A stretch of DNA of 64,000 bases. Source: Arthrobacter_H rhombi (GTDB lineage Bacteria; Actinomycetota; Actinomycetes; Actinomycetales; Micrococcaceae). Positions 34,584 to 42,712 of this stretch are shown here, in pieces. The notes under the pieces are model-generated. The model did no database searches and was not told the DNA's origin. It saw nothing but the letters and a program-made list of their open reading frames with translations. Made by a program: the position numbers and the translations under genes. The DNA is taken from the NCBI RefSeq assembly GCF_039526245.1, contig NZ_BAAAIV010000012.1, positions 1 through 64,000 of the forward strand. The letters are read 5' to 3'. Positions within the stretch are counted from its first letter, which is position 1; every line of letters begins with the position of its first letter.

Positions 34584-35707
34584 CGGACCACCTCGAAGAC
34601 CGCGGCCACGCCGAGCCCGCCACCGACCGAGGCCGCCGCCACGCCGAGGGTCCCGGCGGGGGCGCCGCCACGGACCAGCCGGCTGAACAGGCGCACCACC
34701 GAGACCGCACCGCTGGCTCCCCACGGGTGGCCCCAGGCCAGGGCCCCGCCGTCGGCGCAGACCCTCGGGTCCTCGTCGGCGACGCCAATGGCCTCCAGGA
34801 CCGCGAGGGTCTGGACGGCGAAGGCCTCCACCAGTTCGATGGCCGCCAGGTCGGCGACGTCCAGCCCGGCGGAGGCCAGCGCCGCGATGATGGCCGGTGC
34901 GGCACCGATCCCGGGCAGTGCCGGGTCGCAGCCGATGACGGCGTGGGCCCGCACTGCCAGGCCGGGCGCCGTGTTCGCGGGGCCGGGTACCAGGGCGACG
35001 GCCGCCGCGCCGTCGCTGGTGCGGCAGCTGTTCCCCGCGGTGAGGGTGCCGCCGGGAAAGAGCGGGGTGAACCGGGCGAGCAGGGACTCCGCGCGTCGGG
35101 GGAGCTCATCGGCAGCCAGTGGGCCGGTGCCGACCAGTTCCGCGTCCAGCGCGCCGCGGCGCAGTGCCGATGCGGCCCGGCGGTGGGACTGCGCCGCATA
35201 GGCGTCCTGGCGGGTGCGGCCGATTCCCGTGGCGGCGGCGAGGTCCTCGGCGGCACGGACCATGCCGGGATCCGGCCAGCCGGCCGGGACAAAGGGGGCC
35301 CTGTCGTAGGGGACCCCGTCGATGGAGCGCACCGGTGCTGTGGAGGCGCTCTCGGTGCCGCCGGCCAGGTGCAGCCGGTCGTCGCCGGCGGCAATGGCAG
35401 TGGACGCGGTGATGATGGCGGCCAGGCCGCTGCCGCATTGGCGGTCGATGCCCATCCCGGGGACCTCGTGGCCGAGTCCCGCCGCCAGTGCGGCCACCCG
35501 GGCGGTGTTGCCCCCCGGGCCCATGCAGTTGCCCAGCACCACGTCCCCGACCCGGTGGTCCCGGCCCGTCGCGGCGCGGGCATCGGAGAGGGCCGCGCCC
35601 AGCACCGGGGCGGCGAGGGCGTCGACGCCGAGCCGTGCCAGGGAGCGCCCGCGCGTGGCGATCGGCGTCCTGCGGGCGGCAACGACCACCGGGTTCCTAG
35701 TGTCCAA
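34580..35707 (-). CDS. Thiolase-family acyltransferase in the biotin operon
   Basis: 375-aa thiolase. Nucleophile Cys is in DRQCGSGLAAI (about 85-95), His in VEAFAVQTLAV region, and GHPWGASGA near 325-333; the final GGGLGVAAVFEVV matches the family C-terminus, but the usual second catalytic CxG is read as ASVGGG, so the acid/base Cys seems to be missing. TTG start at 35707 after GGAGGTGG is the best fit; it overlaps the ligase gene by 11 bp. Exact substrate unknown. Its place between an acyl-CoA ligase and BioM suggests work on a biotin-related or dicarboxylic acyl-CoA. Confidence 0.75.
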   Translation of the reverse strand: MDTRNPVVVAARRTPIATRGRSLARLGVDALAAPVLGAALSDARAATGRDHRVGDVVLGNCMGPGGNTARVAALAAGLGHEVPGMGIDRQCGSGLAAIITASTAIAAGDDRLHLAGGTESASTAPVRSIDGVPYDRAPFVPAGWPDPGMVRAAEDLAAATGIGRTRQDAYAAQSHRRAASALRRGALDAELVGTGPLAADELPRRAESLLARFTPLFPGGTLTAGNSCRTSDGAAAVALVPGPANTAPGLAVRAHAVIGCDPALPGIGAAPAIIAALASAGLDVADLAAIELVEAFAVQTLAVLEAIGVADEDPRVCADGGALAWGHPWGASGAVSVVRLFSRLVRGGAPAGTLGVAAASVGGGLGVAAVFEVVR

Positions 35708-36866
35708 GGGGGGCCACCTCCCCGGCGGCCACCTGGCGGGCCAGCTCGGCCCGGGCGGGTTTGCCGCTGGCGGTGCGTGGCAGCGTGACGGTGAACCAGC
35801 GCCGGGGCCGGTGGGCCGGGCCGAGCAGTTGCCCGGCGGCCCGGCGCAGCGTGGCGGCATCAGGCGCCGTGGCGCCGGTGGAGGGTTCGATGACGGCGGC
35901 CAGCAGCGAGCCGATCGACGGTGCGGGCAGGCCCAGCACGACGGCGTCGCGTACCCCGGGCACCAGGCGCAGGCTGGCTTCGACCTCCTCGGGGACCACT
36001 GTCGCCGAGGCGGTGAGGATCGCGCCGTCGGCCCGGCCGCCGAACACCAGGGTGTCACCGGACCACGTCGCCCGGTCCCCGACCGTGTGCCACCCGTCGA
36101 CGCGACGCAGCGGGCCCGGCCCCTGGTGCGTGCCGGACTGGGGCAGGTAGCCGTCGGCGACGTAGGGCGAGCGGACCCAGACCTGGCCCTCGCGCAGCTG
36201 GATGCCGACCCCGGGGAACGGGCGGTACCCGGTGCCGTCGTCCACGGCCACCAGCGACAGCTCGGCGGCCCCGTAGTAGGACAGGACCCGGATCCCCTGC
36301 GCGGTGGCCTGCCGGCGCAGGGCGGGATCCAGCTGGCTGCCCCCGACCAGTGCCGTGCGCAGCCGGGGCGGGGCACCGTGGTCGAGCAGGCGGGCCAGCG
36401 CCTGCGGGGTGCCGTGGAAGGCGGTGGCCGCAGCGAAGTCCTGCGAGCCGCCGGCCTGTCCGGAGGGCAGGAGGGGGCGGGGGCCGCCGTCGAGGGCGTG
36501 GGCCAGCGAGAACAGCGAAATCGAGGCCGAGGGCGGAGCGGGCAGGGCGACGATGTCCTCGGAGTCCAGCCCGGCCAGGGCCTCCAGGGCGGCGAAGGAA
36601 TCCGACCAGGAGCGCCGGGAGCGCAGCACGATGCGCGGGAAGCCGCTGCTGCCGGAGGTCAACGCGGCCCACCCGGTGCCTTCCGGGACGCGGGAGGTGG
36701 CGCACAGCGCCTCCACGCCGTCCCACTGCCCGGCGGACCAGCGATCGTCTCCGACCAGGGGGACGTCCCCGGCGGCAAGGATGCCCGCGAGCCGTTCCAG
36801 CAGGCGGGTCGCCGCCGCGGGGGCCGCGGGCCGGAAGCGGACCGGGACCAGGGCCCCGCCGCTCAT
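35697..36866 (-). CDS. AMP-forming acyl-CoA ligase (MenE-like) in the biotin operon
   Basis: 389-aa adenylate-forming enzyme, short like MenE. Motifs: P-loop LTSGSSGFPRIV (about 69-80), SYYGAAELSLVAVDDG (A5), GDRATWSGDTLVFGGRADG (A7-A8) and the C-terminal Lys in TASGKPARAEL (A10). All key positions are present, so it is probably active. The operon context argues against menaquinone; pimelate or another biotin precursor or breakdown product is a reasonable guess, unproven. ATG 36866 overlaps the bioY stop as ATGA. Confidence 0.75.
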   Translation of the reverse strand: MSGGALVPVRFRPAAPAAATRLLERLAGILAAGDVPLVGDDRWSAGQWDGVEALCATSRVPEGTGWAALTSGSSGFPRIVLRSRRSWSDSFAALEALAGLDSEDIVALPAPPSASISLFSLAHALDGGPRPLLPSGQAGGSQDFAAATAFHGTPQALARLLDHGAPPRLRTALVGGSQLDPALRRQATAQGIRVLSYYGAAELSLVAVDDGTGYRPFPGVGIQLREGQVWVRSPYVADGYLPQSGTHQGPGPLRRVDGWHTVGDRATWSGDTLVFGGRADGAILTASATVVPEEVEASLRLVPGVRDAVVLGLPAPSIGSLLAAVIEPSTGATAPDAATLRRAAGQLLGPAHRPRRWFTVTLPRTASGKPARAELARQVAAGEVAPLGH

Positions 36867-37489
36867 CGGGTGTGGTCCGCGACGCGCTCGCCGGTTGGCG
36901 TTGACGGGGCGGGGGCCTGCGGCGTGGCGGCCAGGGGGCGGCGGAAGGCCCGGGGGTAGGCGCGGGCCAGGGTCAGGGTGATCGCCACGGCCAGGGCCGC
37001 CTTGACCAGGTCCCCGGGCAGGAAGACGAGCGACTGGAAGGCCGTGCCGTCCAGCGGCAGGCGGGTCACGGCCGCCTGGACCGGAATGCCGACGGCGTAG
37101 ATGGCCACGATGCCCCCGACGAGCATTCCGGCCAGGGTGCGCGGCCGGGTGATCCGGGCACCGCCGTGGACGATCGCCCCGATGACTGCGGCGCCGAGGA
37201 CCCAGCCGATGAGGTAGCCGGCCGAGGGGCCGACCAGGGCCCCCAGACCGCCGCGGCCACCGGAAAGCAGCGGCAGGCCGAGGGCCACCAGGGCGAGCAG
37301 CACGACCATGGACAGTGCGCCGCGCCAGGGGCCCAAAACGGCGCCGGCCAGCATGACGCCCAGGGTCTGGGCGGTGATGGGCACGGAGCCGAAGACCGCA
37401 AATCCTCCCGGCAGGCCCAGGGCCGCAACGAGTGCGGCGAAGATGGCGATACGGGCAAGGTCGGTGGCATCGAGTCGGAGGCGGTTCAT
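36863..37489 (-). CDS. bioY: Biotin-specific ECF transporter S component BioY
   Basis: 208-aa membrane protein with six hydrophobic segments. The family signature is clear: GGFAVFGSVPITAQTLGVMLAGAVLG (about 27-52) and GPSAGYLIGWVLGA (about 86-99). Substrate-binding subunit of the biotin transporter. The C-terminal 30 residues are Pro/Ala-rich and polar. First gene of the bio operon; two BioQ-like palindromes lie 33-60 bp upstream of its start. Confidence 0.93.
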   Translation of the reverse strand: MNRLRLDATDLARIAIFAALVAALGLPGGFAVFGSVPITAQTLGVMLAGAVLGPWRGALSMVVLLALVALGLPLLSGGRGGLGALVGPSAGYLIGWVLGAAVIGAIVHGGARITRPRTLAGMLVGGIVAIYAVGIPVQAAVTRLPLDGTAFQSLVFLPGDLVKAALAVAITLTLARAYPRAFRRPLAATPQAPAPSTPTGERVADHTR

Positions 37490-37522
37490 GGTGGTCCTGG
37501 CGCTGGTACGGGTGGCACGCCT

Positions 37523-37555
37523 TGAACGGCGTTCACTTGAACAGCGTTCAGCCTA
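37523..37555 (-). promoter_or_regulatory. Tandem BioQ-like operators and -10 of the bio operon
   Basis: TGAACGGCGTTCA (37523-37535) and TGAACAGCGTTCA (37538-37550) are two perfect palindromes of the form TGAAC-N3-GTTCA, 15 bp centre to centre. On the minus strand a -10-like TAGGCT (37555-37550) abuts the outer copy, so repressor would cover the transcription start. The form is close to the BioQ motif known from Corynebacterium. No bioQ gene is in the window. Confidence 0.75.
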
Positions 37556-37581
37556 GCCGGACCGCACCGGAAACCACAAGA

Positions 37582-37608
37582 ACGGGCCCGCCGAGGACAC
37601 GGGCCCGT
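37582..37608. terminator. Hairpin after the universal stress gene
   Basis: ACGGGCCCG (37582-37590) pairs with CGGGCCCGT (37600-37608), 12 bp beyond the minus-strand stop at 37621. Confidence 0.7.
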
Positions 37609-37620
37609 CATGCGGTGCGA

Positions 37621-38073
37621 TCAGGCGTCCGGACCGTGCAGCCCGGCACGAACGGTGAGCACCGGGACCGCTGCATGGGCGATGCATTCGAGCGAGACCG
37701 AGCCCAGCAGCATGGACACGAATTCGTTGTGGCCGCGGGTCCCCAGCACCAGCAGGCGCGCATCGGCGGATGCGGCGACCAGTTCGTGCCCCGGCCGGCC
37801 GTGGCGCAGGACGCGTTCGAGCGGCACGGGGCAACCGGAGGCAAACGCCGCGGCGAGCAGCTCCTCCTGGGCGGTCCGGGCGTCCGCCTCGAATTCCGTT
37901 TCCTCCAGGCGTAGGTCCGCGTTGTAGAACTGCGGGACGGTCCAGCAGGTCACCACGCGGAGACCCGTGCCCAGCGACGCGGCAAGCGCGGCGCCCTGGT
38001 GCAGGGCCGCTGCCGAGGAGGGGGAGCCGTCGATGCCGACGACGATCGGGCGGGAGGTTGCTGGGGAGTTCAT
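37621..38073 (-). CDS. Universal stress protein (UspA family)
   Basis: 150-aa single-domain USP: N-terminal PIVVGIDGSPSSAAALHQGAALA, and the ATP-binding type end GTRGHNEFVSMLLGSVSLECIAHAAVPVL, close to the G-2x-G-9x-G-S/T pattern, so nucleotide binding is likely. ATG 38073 with GGAAAGG upstream. The gene is 45 bp after the YeiH gene stop on the same strand and may be co-transcribed with it. Confidence 0.9.
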   Translation of the reverse strand: MNSPATSRPIVVGIDGSPSSAAALHQGAALAASLGTGLRVVTCWTVPQFYNADLRLEETEFEADARTAQEELLAAAFASGCPVPLERVLRHGRPGHELVAASADARLLVLGTRGHNEFVSMLLGSVSLECIAHAAVPVLTVRAGLHGPDA

Positions 38074-38118
38074 GGCGGGCCTTTCCTGGGGGCATGGGGG
38101 TTGGGGGTGGGGCGGGGA

Positions 38119-39159
38119 TCAGCTGCCGAGGTGGACCAGCAGGATGCCGCCGAGGGCGATGCACGAGACCAGGACGGTGGAGGCCGCCGCCAGGACGAAG
38201 GGGCGCAGGCCCACCCGGACGAGGTTGCGGATCTTCACCCCGCATCCCAAGCCGAACATGGCAGCGGCGAGCAGGGCCGTCTGCACGAACTTGCCGGCCT
38301 CGAGCACCCCGCCGGGCAGATCGAGGGTCGAGCGCAGGGCGATCATGGCCAGGAAGCCGATGATGAACAGCGGGACGATGGGGGGACGCTTGCCGTCGGC
38401 GGCCGCGCCGTTGCCCTTGCGGCGCTGGATGACGCTCAGCACGGCGACGACGGGGGCCAGCAGGAGGACTCGGGCGAGCTTGACGATGACGGCGACGGCG
38501 AGCGCGCCGCCGCCAATGATCCCCCCGGCGGCGACGACCTGGGCGATCTCGTGGATGGACCCCCCGGCCCAGAGCCCGTTCATCTCCGCGTCGAGGCCGA
38601 GGGCGCCGCCGACGAGGGGAACCAGCGGGATCATCAGGGTCCCGAAGATGACCACCAGGGCGACGGCGGTCACGACGTCCTCCTCGTCGGAGTCGGCAAC
38701 GCCTTCAACGCCGGCGACGGCGGCTGCACCGCAGATGGAAAAGCCGCAGGCGATCAGCAGGACCTGGCCGGGGCGCATCTTCATCAGACGGCCCATCAGC
38801 AGCGTGCCGAAGATGCCCCCGGCGACGATGCAGACGATGACCAGCAGCATGGGCGCGCCCAGCGAGACGATGTCCCCGATGACCAGTTGCAGGCCCAGGA
38901 AGACGATGCCCAGGCGCAGCAGCTTCTTCGCCGCGAACGTGATGCCCGGTGCGGTGCGCTCGGGCAGGCGGAGCAGGTTCGTGGTGGCGATGCCCAGCAC
39001 GATGGCGATGATCAGGGCGCTGACCCCGGGCAGCAGGTGGCTCAGCGTCATCGCCACGGCGGTGGCGAGCGCGCAGACCAGCAGCCCGGGGCCGAAATGT
39101 TGAAGGAGGTGGCTGCCGCGGGTGGCGGCGCCTGGACGGGGTGCGGGGGTGATGCTCAT
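38119..39159 (-). CDS. YeiH-family putative sulfate exporter
   Basis: 346-aa membrane protein with about ten hydrophobic segments, family UPF0324/Cons_hypoth698. Typical phrases: RLGIVFLGLQLVIGDI, CGFSICGAAAVAGVEGV, GGSIHEIAQVVAAGG. The name sulfate exporter is by family convention and little tested. Divergent from a LysR regulator, as yeiH and yeiE are in E. coli, which supports a regulator-target pair. Confidence 0.87.
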   Translation of the reverse strand: MSITPAPRPGAATRGSHLLQHFGPGLLVCALATAVAMTLSHLLPGVSALIIAIVLGIATTNLLRLPERTAPGITFAAKKLLRLGIVFLGLQLVIGDIVSLGAPMLLVIVCIVAGGIFGTLLMGRLMKMRPGQVLLIACGFSICGAAAVAGVEGVADSDEEDVVTAVALVVIFGTLMIPLVPLVGGALGLDAEMNGLWAGGSIHEIAQVVAAGGIIGGGALAVAVIVKLARVLLLAPVVAVLSVIQRRKGNGAAADGKRPPIVPLFIIGFLAMIALRSTLDLPGGVLEAGKFVQTALLAAAMFGLGCGVKIRNLVRVGLRPFVLAAASTVLVSCIALGGILLVHLGS

Positions 39160-39215
39160 GTTTCGACGATTTCACGGTGCACCGGCCCGCGGTAGCCATC
39201 GATCGGGCATGGGGT

Positions 39216-39232
39216 CATATCATGTCCATATG
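39216..39232 (+). promoter_or_regulatory. Palindrome and leaderless -10 at the lysR start
   Basis: CATAT-CATGTCC-ATATG covers the ATG at 39230. TATCAT (39218-39223) lies six bases before that ATG. A LysR dimer bound here would repress its own gene and could act on the divergent yeiH-type gene 57 bp away. Confidence 0.5.
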
Positions 39233-40120
39233 GGTGGTGAATGGCCGGATCTGCATGCGCTGGAACTCCTGGTGGCCGTGGTGGACGCGGGCAGCGTGGG
39301 CGCGGGAGCCCGCAGCCTGGGCATGGCCCAGTCCAATGCCAGCCGCCTCGTCTCCCGGCTGGAAACCACGGCCGGGGCCCCGTTGCTGCAGCGTGGCCCC
39401 CGGGGATCGGTGCCCACCGACAAGGGCGTGGAGCTGGCCGCCGCGGCGCGCACGCTGCTGGAGCAGTCCCGGCAGTTCCTGGCCATGCTGGGCGAGGGGC
39501 GGGCCAGCGGCCCGGTGGAGGTGCGGGTCGGGGCCAGCCAGACGGTCGCCGAGGTCCTGATGCCTGCTTGGTTGGCCGAACTGCGGCGGCGCCTGCCCGA
39601 GGTGCGGGTGCAACTCCAGGTCCTGAATTCCTCCCAGGTGATCACCAAGGTCCACCAGGGGGAGTTGCAGCTGGGGTTCGTGGAGACGCCGCAGCTGCAG
39701 GTGGGGATCAGCGCCGCGGTCGTCCAGGAGGATGAGCTGGCCGTGGCGGTGGGTCCGGGGCATCCGTGGGCCAACCTGCGCGGGCGCCTGTCCCTGCGGG
39801 AGCTTGCGGCGACGCCGTTGGTGGTGCGGGAGCGCGGATCCGGCACGCGGGAGGCCCTCGAGCAGCTCCTGGCCGGGCGGGAGGCAGCCGAACCCGCCCT
39901 GGTGCTGCAGGGCAACGCCGCCGTGCGCATCGCCGTGGCCTCCGGCGCCGGGCCAGCGGTGCTGAGCGAGCTGGCCCTGCGCGAGCAGCTGGCCGCCGGG
40001 TCGCTGCTGCGCGTCCCCCTGGAAGTCGAGGTCCCCAAGCGCCCGTTGACAGCGGTCTGGCTGGGCCCGCAGCGCCTGGCCGGGGCCATGGCCGAGCTGG
40101 TGGCGATCGCCGCGTCGTAG
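39230..40120 (+). CDS. LysR-family transcriptional regulator
   Basis: 296-aa regulator. N-terminal HTH (LHALELLVAVVDAGSVGAGARSLGMAQSNASRLVSRLE, about 6-43), then effector domain about 88-290. ATG 39230 places the HTH at the very start as expected; ATG 39209 is possible. In its orientation to the YeiH-type gene it mirrors YeiE of E. coli. Its ligand may be a sulfur compound, but this is inference. Confidence 0.87.
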   Translation: MGGEWPDLHALELLVAVVDAGSVGAGARSLGMAQSNASRLVSRLETTAGAPLLQRGPRGSVPTDKGVELAAAARTLLEQSRQFLAMLGEGRASGPVEVRVGASQTVAEVLMPAWLAELRRRLPEVRVQLQVLNSSQVITKVHQGELQLGFVETPQLQVGISAAVVQEDELAVAVGPGHPWANLRGRLSLRELAATPLVVRERGSGTREALEQLLAGREAAEPALVLQGNAAVRIAVASGAGPAVLSELALREQLAAGSLLRVPLEVEVPKRPLTAVWLGPQRLAGAMAELVAIAAS

Positions 40121-40124
40121 CGGA

Positions 40125-40469
40125 TCAGGGGGCCGTGGCGGCCGCCCGCGTCGCGAGCACGAAGGACGTGGCGACGGTGGCCGCGAAGACCGCCACCGCC
40201 CCGAGCCGGGCGAGGGGAACCGCCAGGCCAACGAGCAGGCAGGTGGCGGCGAGGCCGAATCCGCACCAGGAGATGGGCAGAGCGGCTGCATGCCCGGCCC
40301 GCCAGCGTGCGTCGCTGCTTTTGAGCCGGGGGGTGCGCAGGCCCAGCAGGGAGTTCGGAGCCAGCCGGCCGTGGGCGGCCAGCTGGCAGACGATCCCCAG
40401 GCAGAGCAGCAGCAGGGTGAAGACCGCGGAGACGATGGCCAGCCAGGCCGGCCCGAATGCCGTTCCCAT
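40125..40469 (-). CDS. SdpI-family small membrane protein
   Basis: 114-aa protein with three hydrophobic segments (about 10-30, 62-80, 86-105). The loop SLLGLRTPRLKSSDARWRAGHAAA matches the conserved core of SdpI/YhfL-type proteins (N-x2-GxRT...S...W...H). In Bacillus SdpI gives immunity to a toxin; most homologues are of unknown function. Convergent with lysR, 4 bp between stops. Confidence 0.78.
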   Translation of the reverse strand: MGTAFGPAWLAIVSAVFTLLLLCLGIVCQLAAHGRLAPNSLLGLRTPRLKSSDARWRAGHAAALPISWCGFGLAATCLLVGLAVPLARLGAVAVFAATVATSFVLATRAAATAP

Positions 40470-40596
40470 GGTGTCAGGGTAGCTCCCGGCGCGGTCCGCG
40501 TCCCGGGGCGAAGGTCCCCTGGCTCGTCGGGACTGCCGGAGGCGCGAAAAAGGCCCCCGGCATGACTGCCGGGGACCTGATCCGTGTGCCCCCCAG

Positions 40597-40672
40597 TGGT
40601 GCCCTCGAAAGGATTCGAACCTTCGACCTGCTGCTCCGGAGGCAGCCGCTCTATCCCCTGAGCTACGAGGGC
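40597..40672 (-). tRNA. tRNA-Arg(CCG)
   Basis: 76 nt on the minus strand. Acceptor stem GCCCTCG/CGAGGGC, D-arm AGCTCAGGGGATAGAGC, anticodon arm GCTGC-CTCCGGA-GCAGC with anticodon CCG, T-arm GGTTCGAATCC, discriminator A, and an encoded CCA end. Reads CGG arginine codons. It lies 82 bp after the MoxR cassette and may be on its transcript. Confidence 0.97.
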
Positions 40673-40754
40673 GTGCCGCGATCGTGCCTGCGGCGGGAAC
40701 CTCAAAGAGCTTAGCAGGAAGTCGGGGCCGTCGCGTAACCGGTGGCGGCGGGCC

Positions 40755-41354
40755 CTAGCCAGGGTTCTCGGGGCGCCCCGCGATCCGTGAGGCGGCCAGG
40801 GCGCCACCGGCCAGTACACAGGCCGAGACGATCCCGGCGGCGGCCCCCAGGGCACCGGAGGCCCCCCGGCCCCACCACGCCAGCAAGAGCGCGACGGCGG
40901 CGAGCAGCTGGGCGCCGATCTGGGCCCAGAGGGCCGCCCGGGCCGCGGCGCGCAGGGCGGCGCGGGTGAACCGGGAGGACCGCGGGCCCATCGCGGCCAG
41001 GCCGAGCAGCACATAGAGGAGGTGTGCATCCAGCACGTACAGCGGCAGCGTCCAGGCACCCACCGCGGCGATGCGCACATAGGCCGCCCCCAGCAGCAGC
41101 AACGCGATGAGCGCGCTGATGTGCTGGGGCCACAGCAGGACGAGTGCGGCACCGGCGCCGACGGCCGCCAGGGCGCCGACCCATTCGAGCAGGCCCTGCC
41201 CGGCCGCCGCAGCGATCGCCGCCGGCAGTGTCCCGGCCACCAGCAGGGCGGCGGCAGCCAGGGCCAGGGCCGCCCCGGGAACCGTGCCCGGCCCCAGCGG
41301 TTCCAGGGAGGCGTGCCGGTGGACCGGGGCCAACGCCCGGATCATCGGCTTCAC
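40755..41354 (-). CDS. Hypothetical polytopic membrane protein
   Basis: Not recognised. 199 aa with about six Ala/Leu-rich hydrophobic segments and short loops; one carries a cluster of Arg (SSRFTRAALRAAARAA). GTG 41354 overlaps the DUF58 stop as GTGA, making it the last of five coupled genes. Its place suggests it serves the MoxR/DUF58 system, but no motif supports a specific role. Confidence 0.65.
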   Translation of the reverse strand: MKPMIRALAPVHRHASLEPLGPGTVPGAALALAAAALLVAGTLPAAIAAAAGQGLLEWVGALAAVGAGAALVLLWPQHISALIALLLLGAAYVRIAAVGAWTLPLYVLDAHLLYVLLGLAAMGPRSSRFTRAALRAAARAALWAQIGAQLLAAVALLLAWWGRGASGALGAAAGIVSACVLAGGALAASRIAGRPENPG

Positions 41355-42712
41355 CGGGCGCCACCGGGGACGGTCCGGGAGCGGGTGTGTTGCAGGGCCC
41401 ACTGCTCGAGGGATTCACGCAGGTTGTCTGCGGGCAGGACCGGGATGCCCTCCCGGGCCAATTCGGCCCGGACGGCGGCCCGGGTGGCCAGCAGCAGGGA
41501 GAGGGCCTGCGCCTCGGCGGCCGGCAATCCCGTGGCATCGGGGTCCGGCAGGGTGTCCACGACGGCGACGAGGTGCCCGGATCGCACCCAGTGGGCCGGA
41601 ACCGCTGCGGTATCGGGGTCAAGCAGCGGCGAAAAGAAGTAGACGAGGCTCCCGGGGGCGGGGGCCGGGGTGCGGGAGGGCTCGATGCTGGTGGAGGGCA
41701 CGGCCAGTGCGGCCAGCCGGCGGCGCAGCAGCTCGAGCTGGCGGTGCCCGCCGGCGGGACGCAGGGGGGCGCCGAATCCAAAGGCGTCCAGCAGCCCGAC
41801 CCGGTCGCCCCGGGCGGCATACGCCGCCGCCACCGATCCGGCGGCACGGCGGGTCAGCTGCAGGCTGGAGGGCATCCGCAACGCGTCCAGGCTCGGGGCG
41901 ATCCAGGCGGCCACCCGGGAGGGGATGTCCACCCGGGCATCGATGGCCAGGGTGACCCCGGCGTCGGCCGGCGCGAGGTAGCGGCGCACCAGCGGCGTGG
42001 CTGCGGCATCGGTGCTGCGCGCGGTGGCCCGCCAGTCGATGTGGCGCCGGTCATCGCCGGGGCGCATCGGGCCGATGTCGCGGATTTCGGTGCCGCCGCC
42101 GCGGAGCCGGGCATGGTGCGAGCCGGCGTGCGCCCGCAGGGCCGAGGGCACCGGAAGCCGGCGCAGTGGTTCGGCCTGCGGTTGGAGCATGGCGGTGAGC
42201 ACCCCGGTGGTGGCTTCGTCGCGGCTAATGCCCAGGTCCGGGCTGTACGTCGACACCCGGTAGTCCAGCAGGTCCCGCCGTCCCCCCAACGGCACGCGGA
42301 CCCCCACCAGCGTGGTCTCGGCCGTCGTGGCGATCAGCGCGGATTCCCTGCCGCCCGGGGCCAGGGCGCGCACGGCCATCAACGCGGGTGCCGCGTCGGC
42401 GGTGCCTGCCTGGTCGCTAAAGGCGACGGCCCGCCGCGCCCCCCGGGCGCCATCCCGGACGGTGTCCGGCACGAAACCCAGCCCGGGTGCGTGCCGTTGG
42501 CTGAAGCGGTGCGGTGTCGACACGGCGACCAGCGCGAAGAGTCCGCCGAACACGGCGAGGTCCGGACGCCGGGCGACCGCCGCCCCGACGGCGAAGAGCA
42601 GGGCCAGGACGACGGCGACACCCCACTGTGGCGAGCGGGCCGCCGGGCCGGCACCGGCCGGGCGGTTGCGGGCGTCCAGTAGCCGGGCCGGACGGTCCGG
42701 GGTCTCGTTCAC
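41351..42712 (-). CDS. DUF58 domain-containing protein
   Basis: 453-aa protein. Two hydrophobic segments near residues 30-65 anchor it; the DUF58 core follows, with GPMRPGDDRRHIDWRATARS (about 227-246), the family hallmark, and a vWA-like C-terminal half (VTLAIDARVD, DRVGLLDAFG). DUF58 proteins partner MoxR ATPases in envelope or enzyme-maturation systems. GTG 42712 overlaps the moxR stop. Confidence 0.88.
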   Translation of the reverse strand: MNETPDRPARLLDARNRPAGAGPAARSPQWGVAVVLALLFAVGAAVARRPDLAVFGGLFALVAVSTPHRFSQRHAPGLGFVPDTVRDGARGARRAVAFSDQAGTADAAPALMAVRALAPGGRESALIATTAETTLVGVRVPLGGRRDLLDYRVSTYSPDLGISRDEATTGVLTAMLQPQAEPLRRLPVPSALRAHAGSHHARLRGGGTEIRDIGPMRPGDDRRHIDWRATARSTDAAATPLVRRYLAPADAGVTLAIDARVDIPSRVAAWIAPSLDALRMPSSLQLTRRAAGSVAAAYAARGDRVGLLDAFGFGAPLRPAGGHRQLELLRRRLAALAVPSTSIEPSRTPAPAPGSLVYFFSPLLDPDTAAVPAHWVRSGHLVAVVDTLPDPDATGLPAAEAQALSLLLATRAAVRAELAREGIPVLPADNLRESLEQWALQHTRSRTVPGGAR

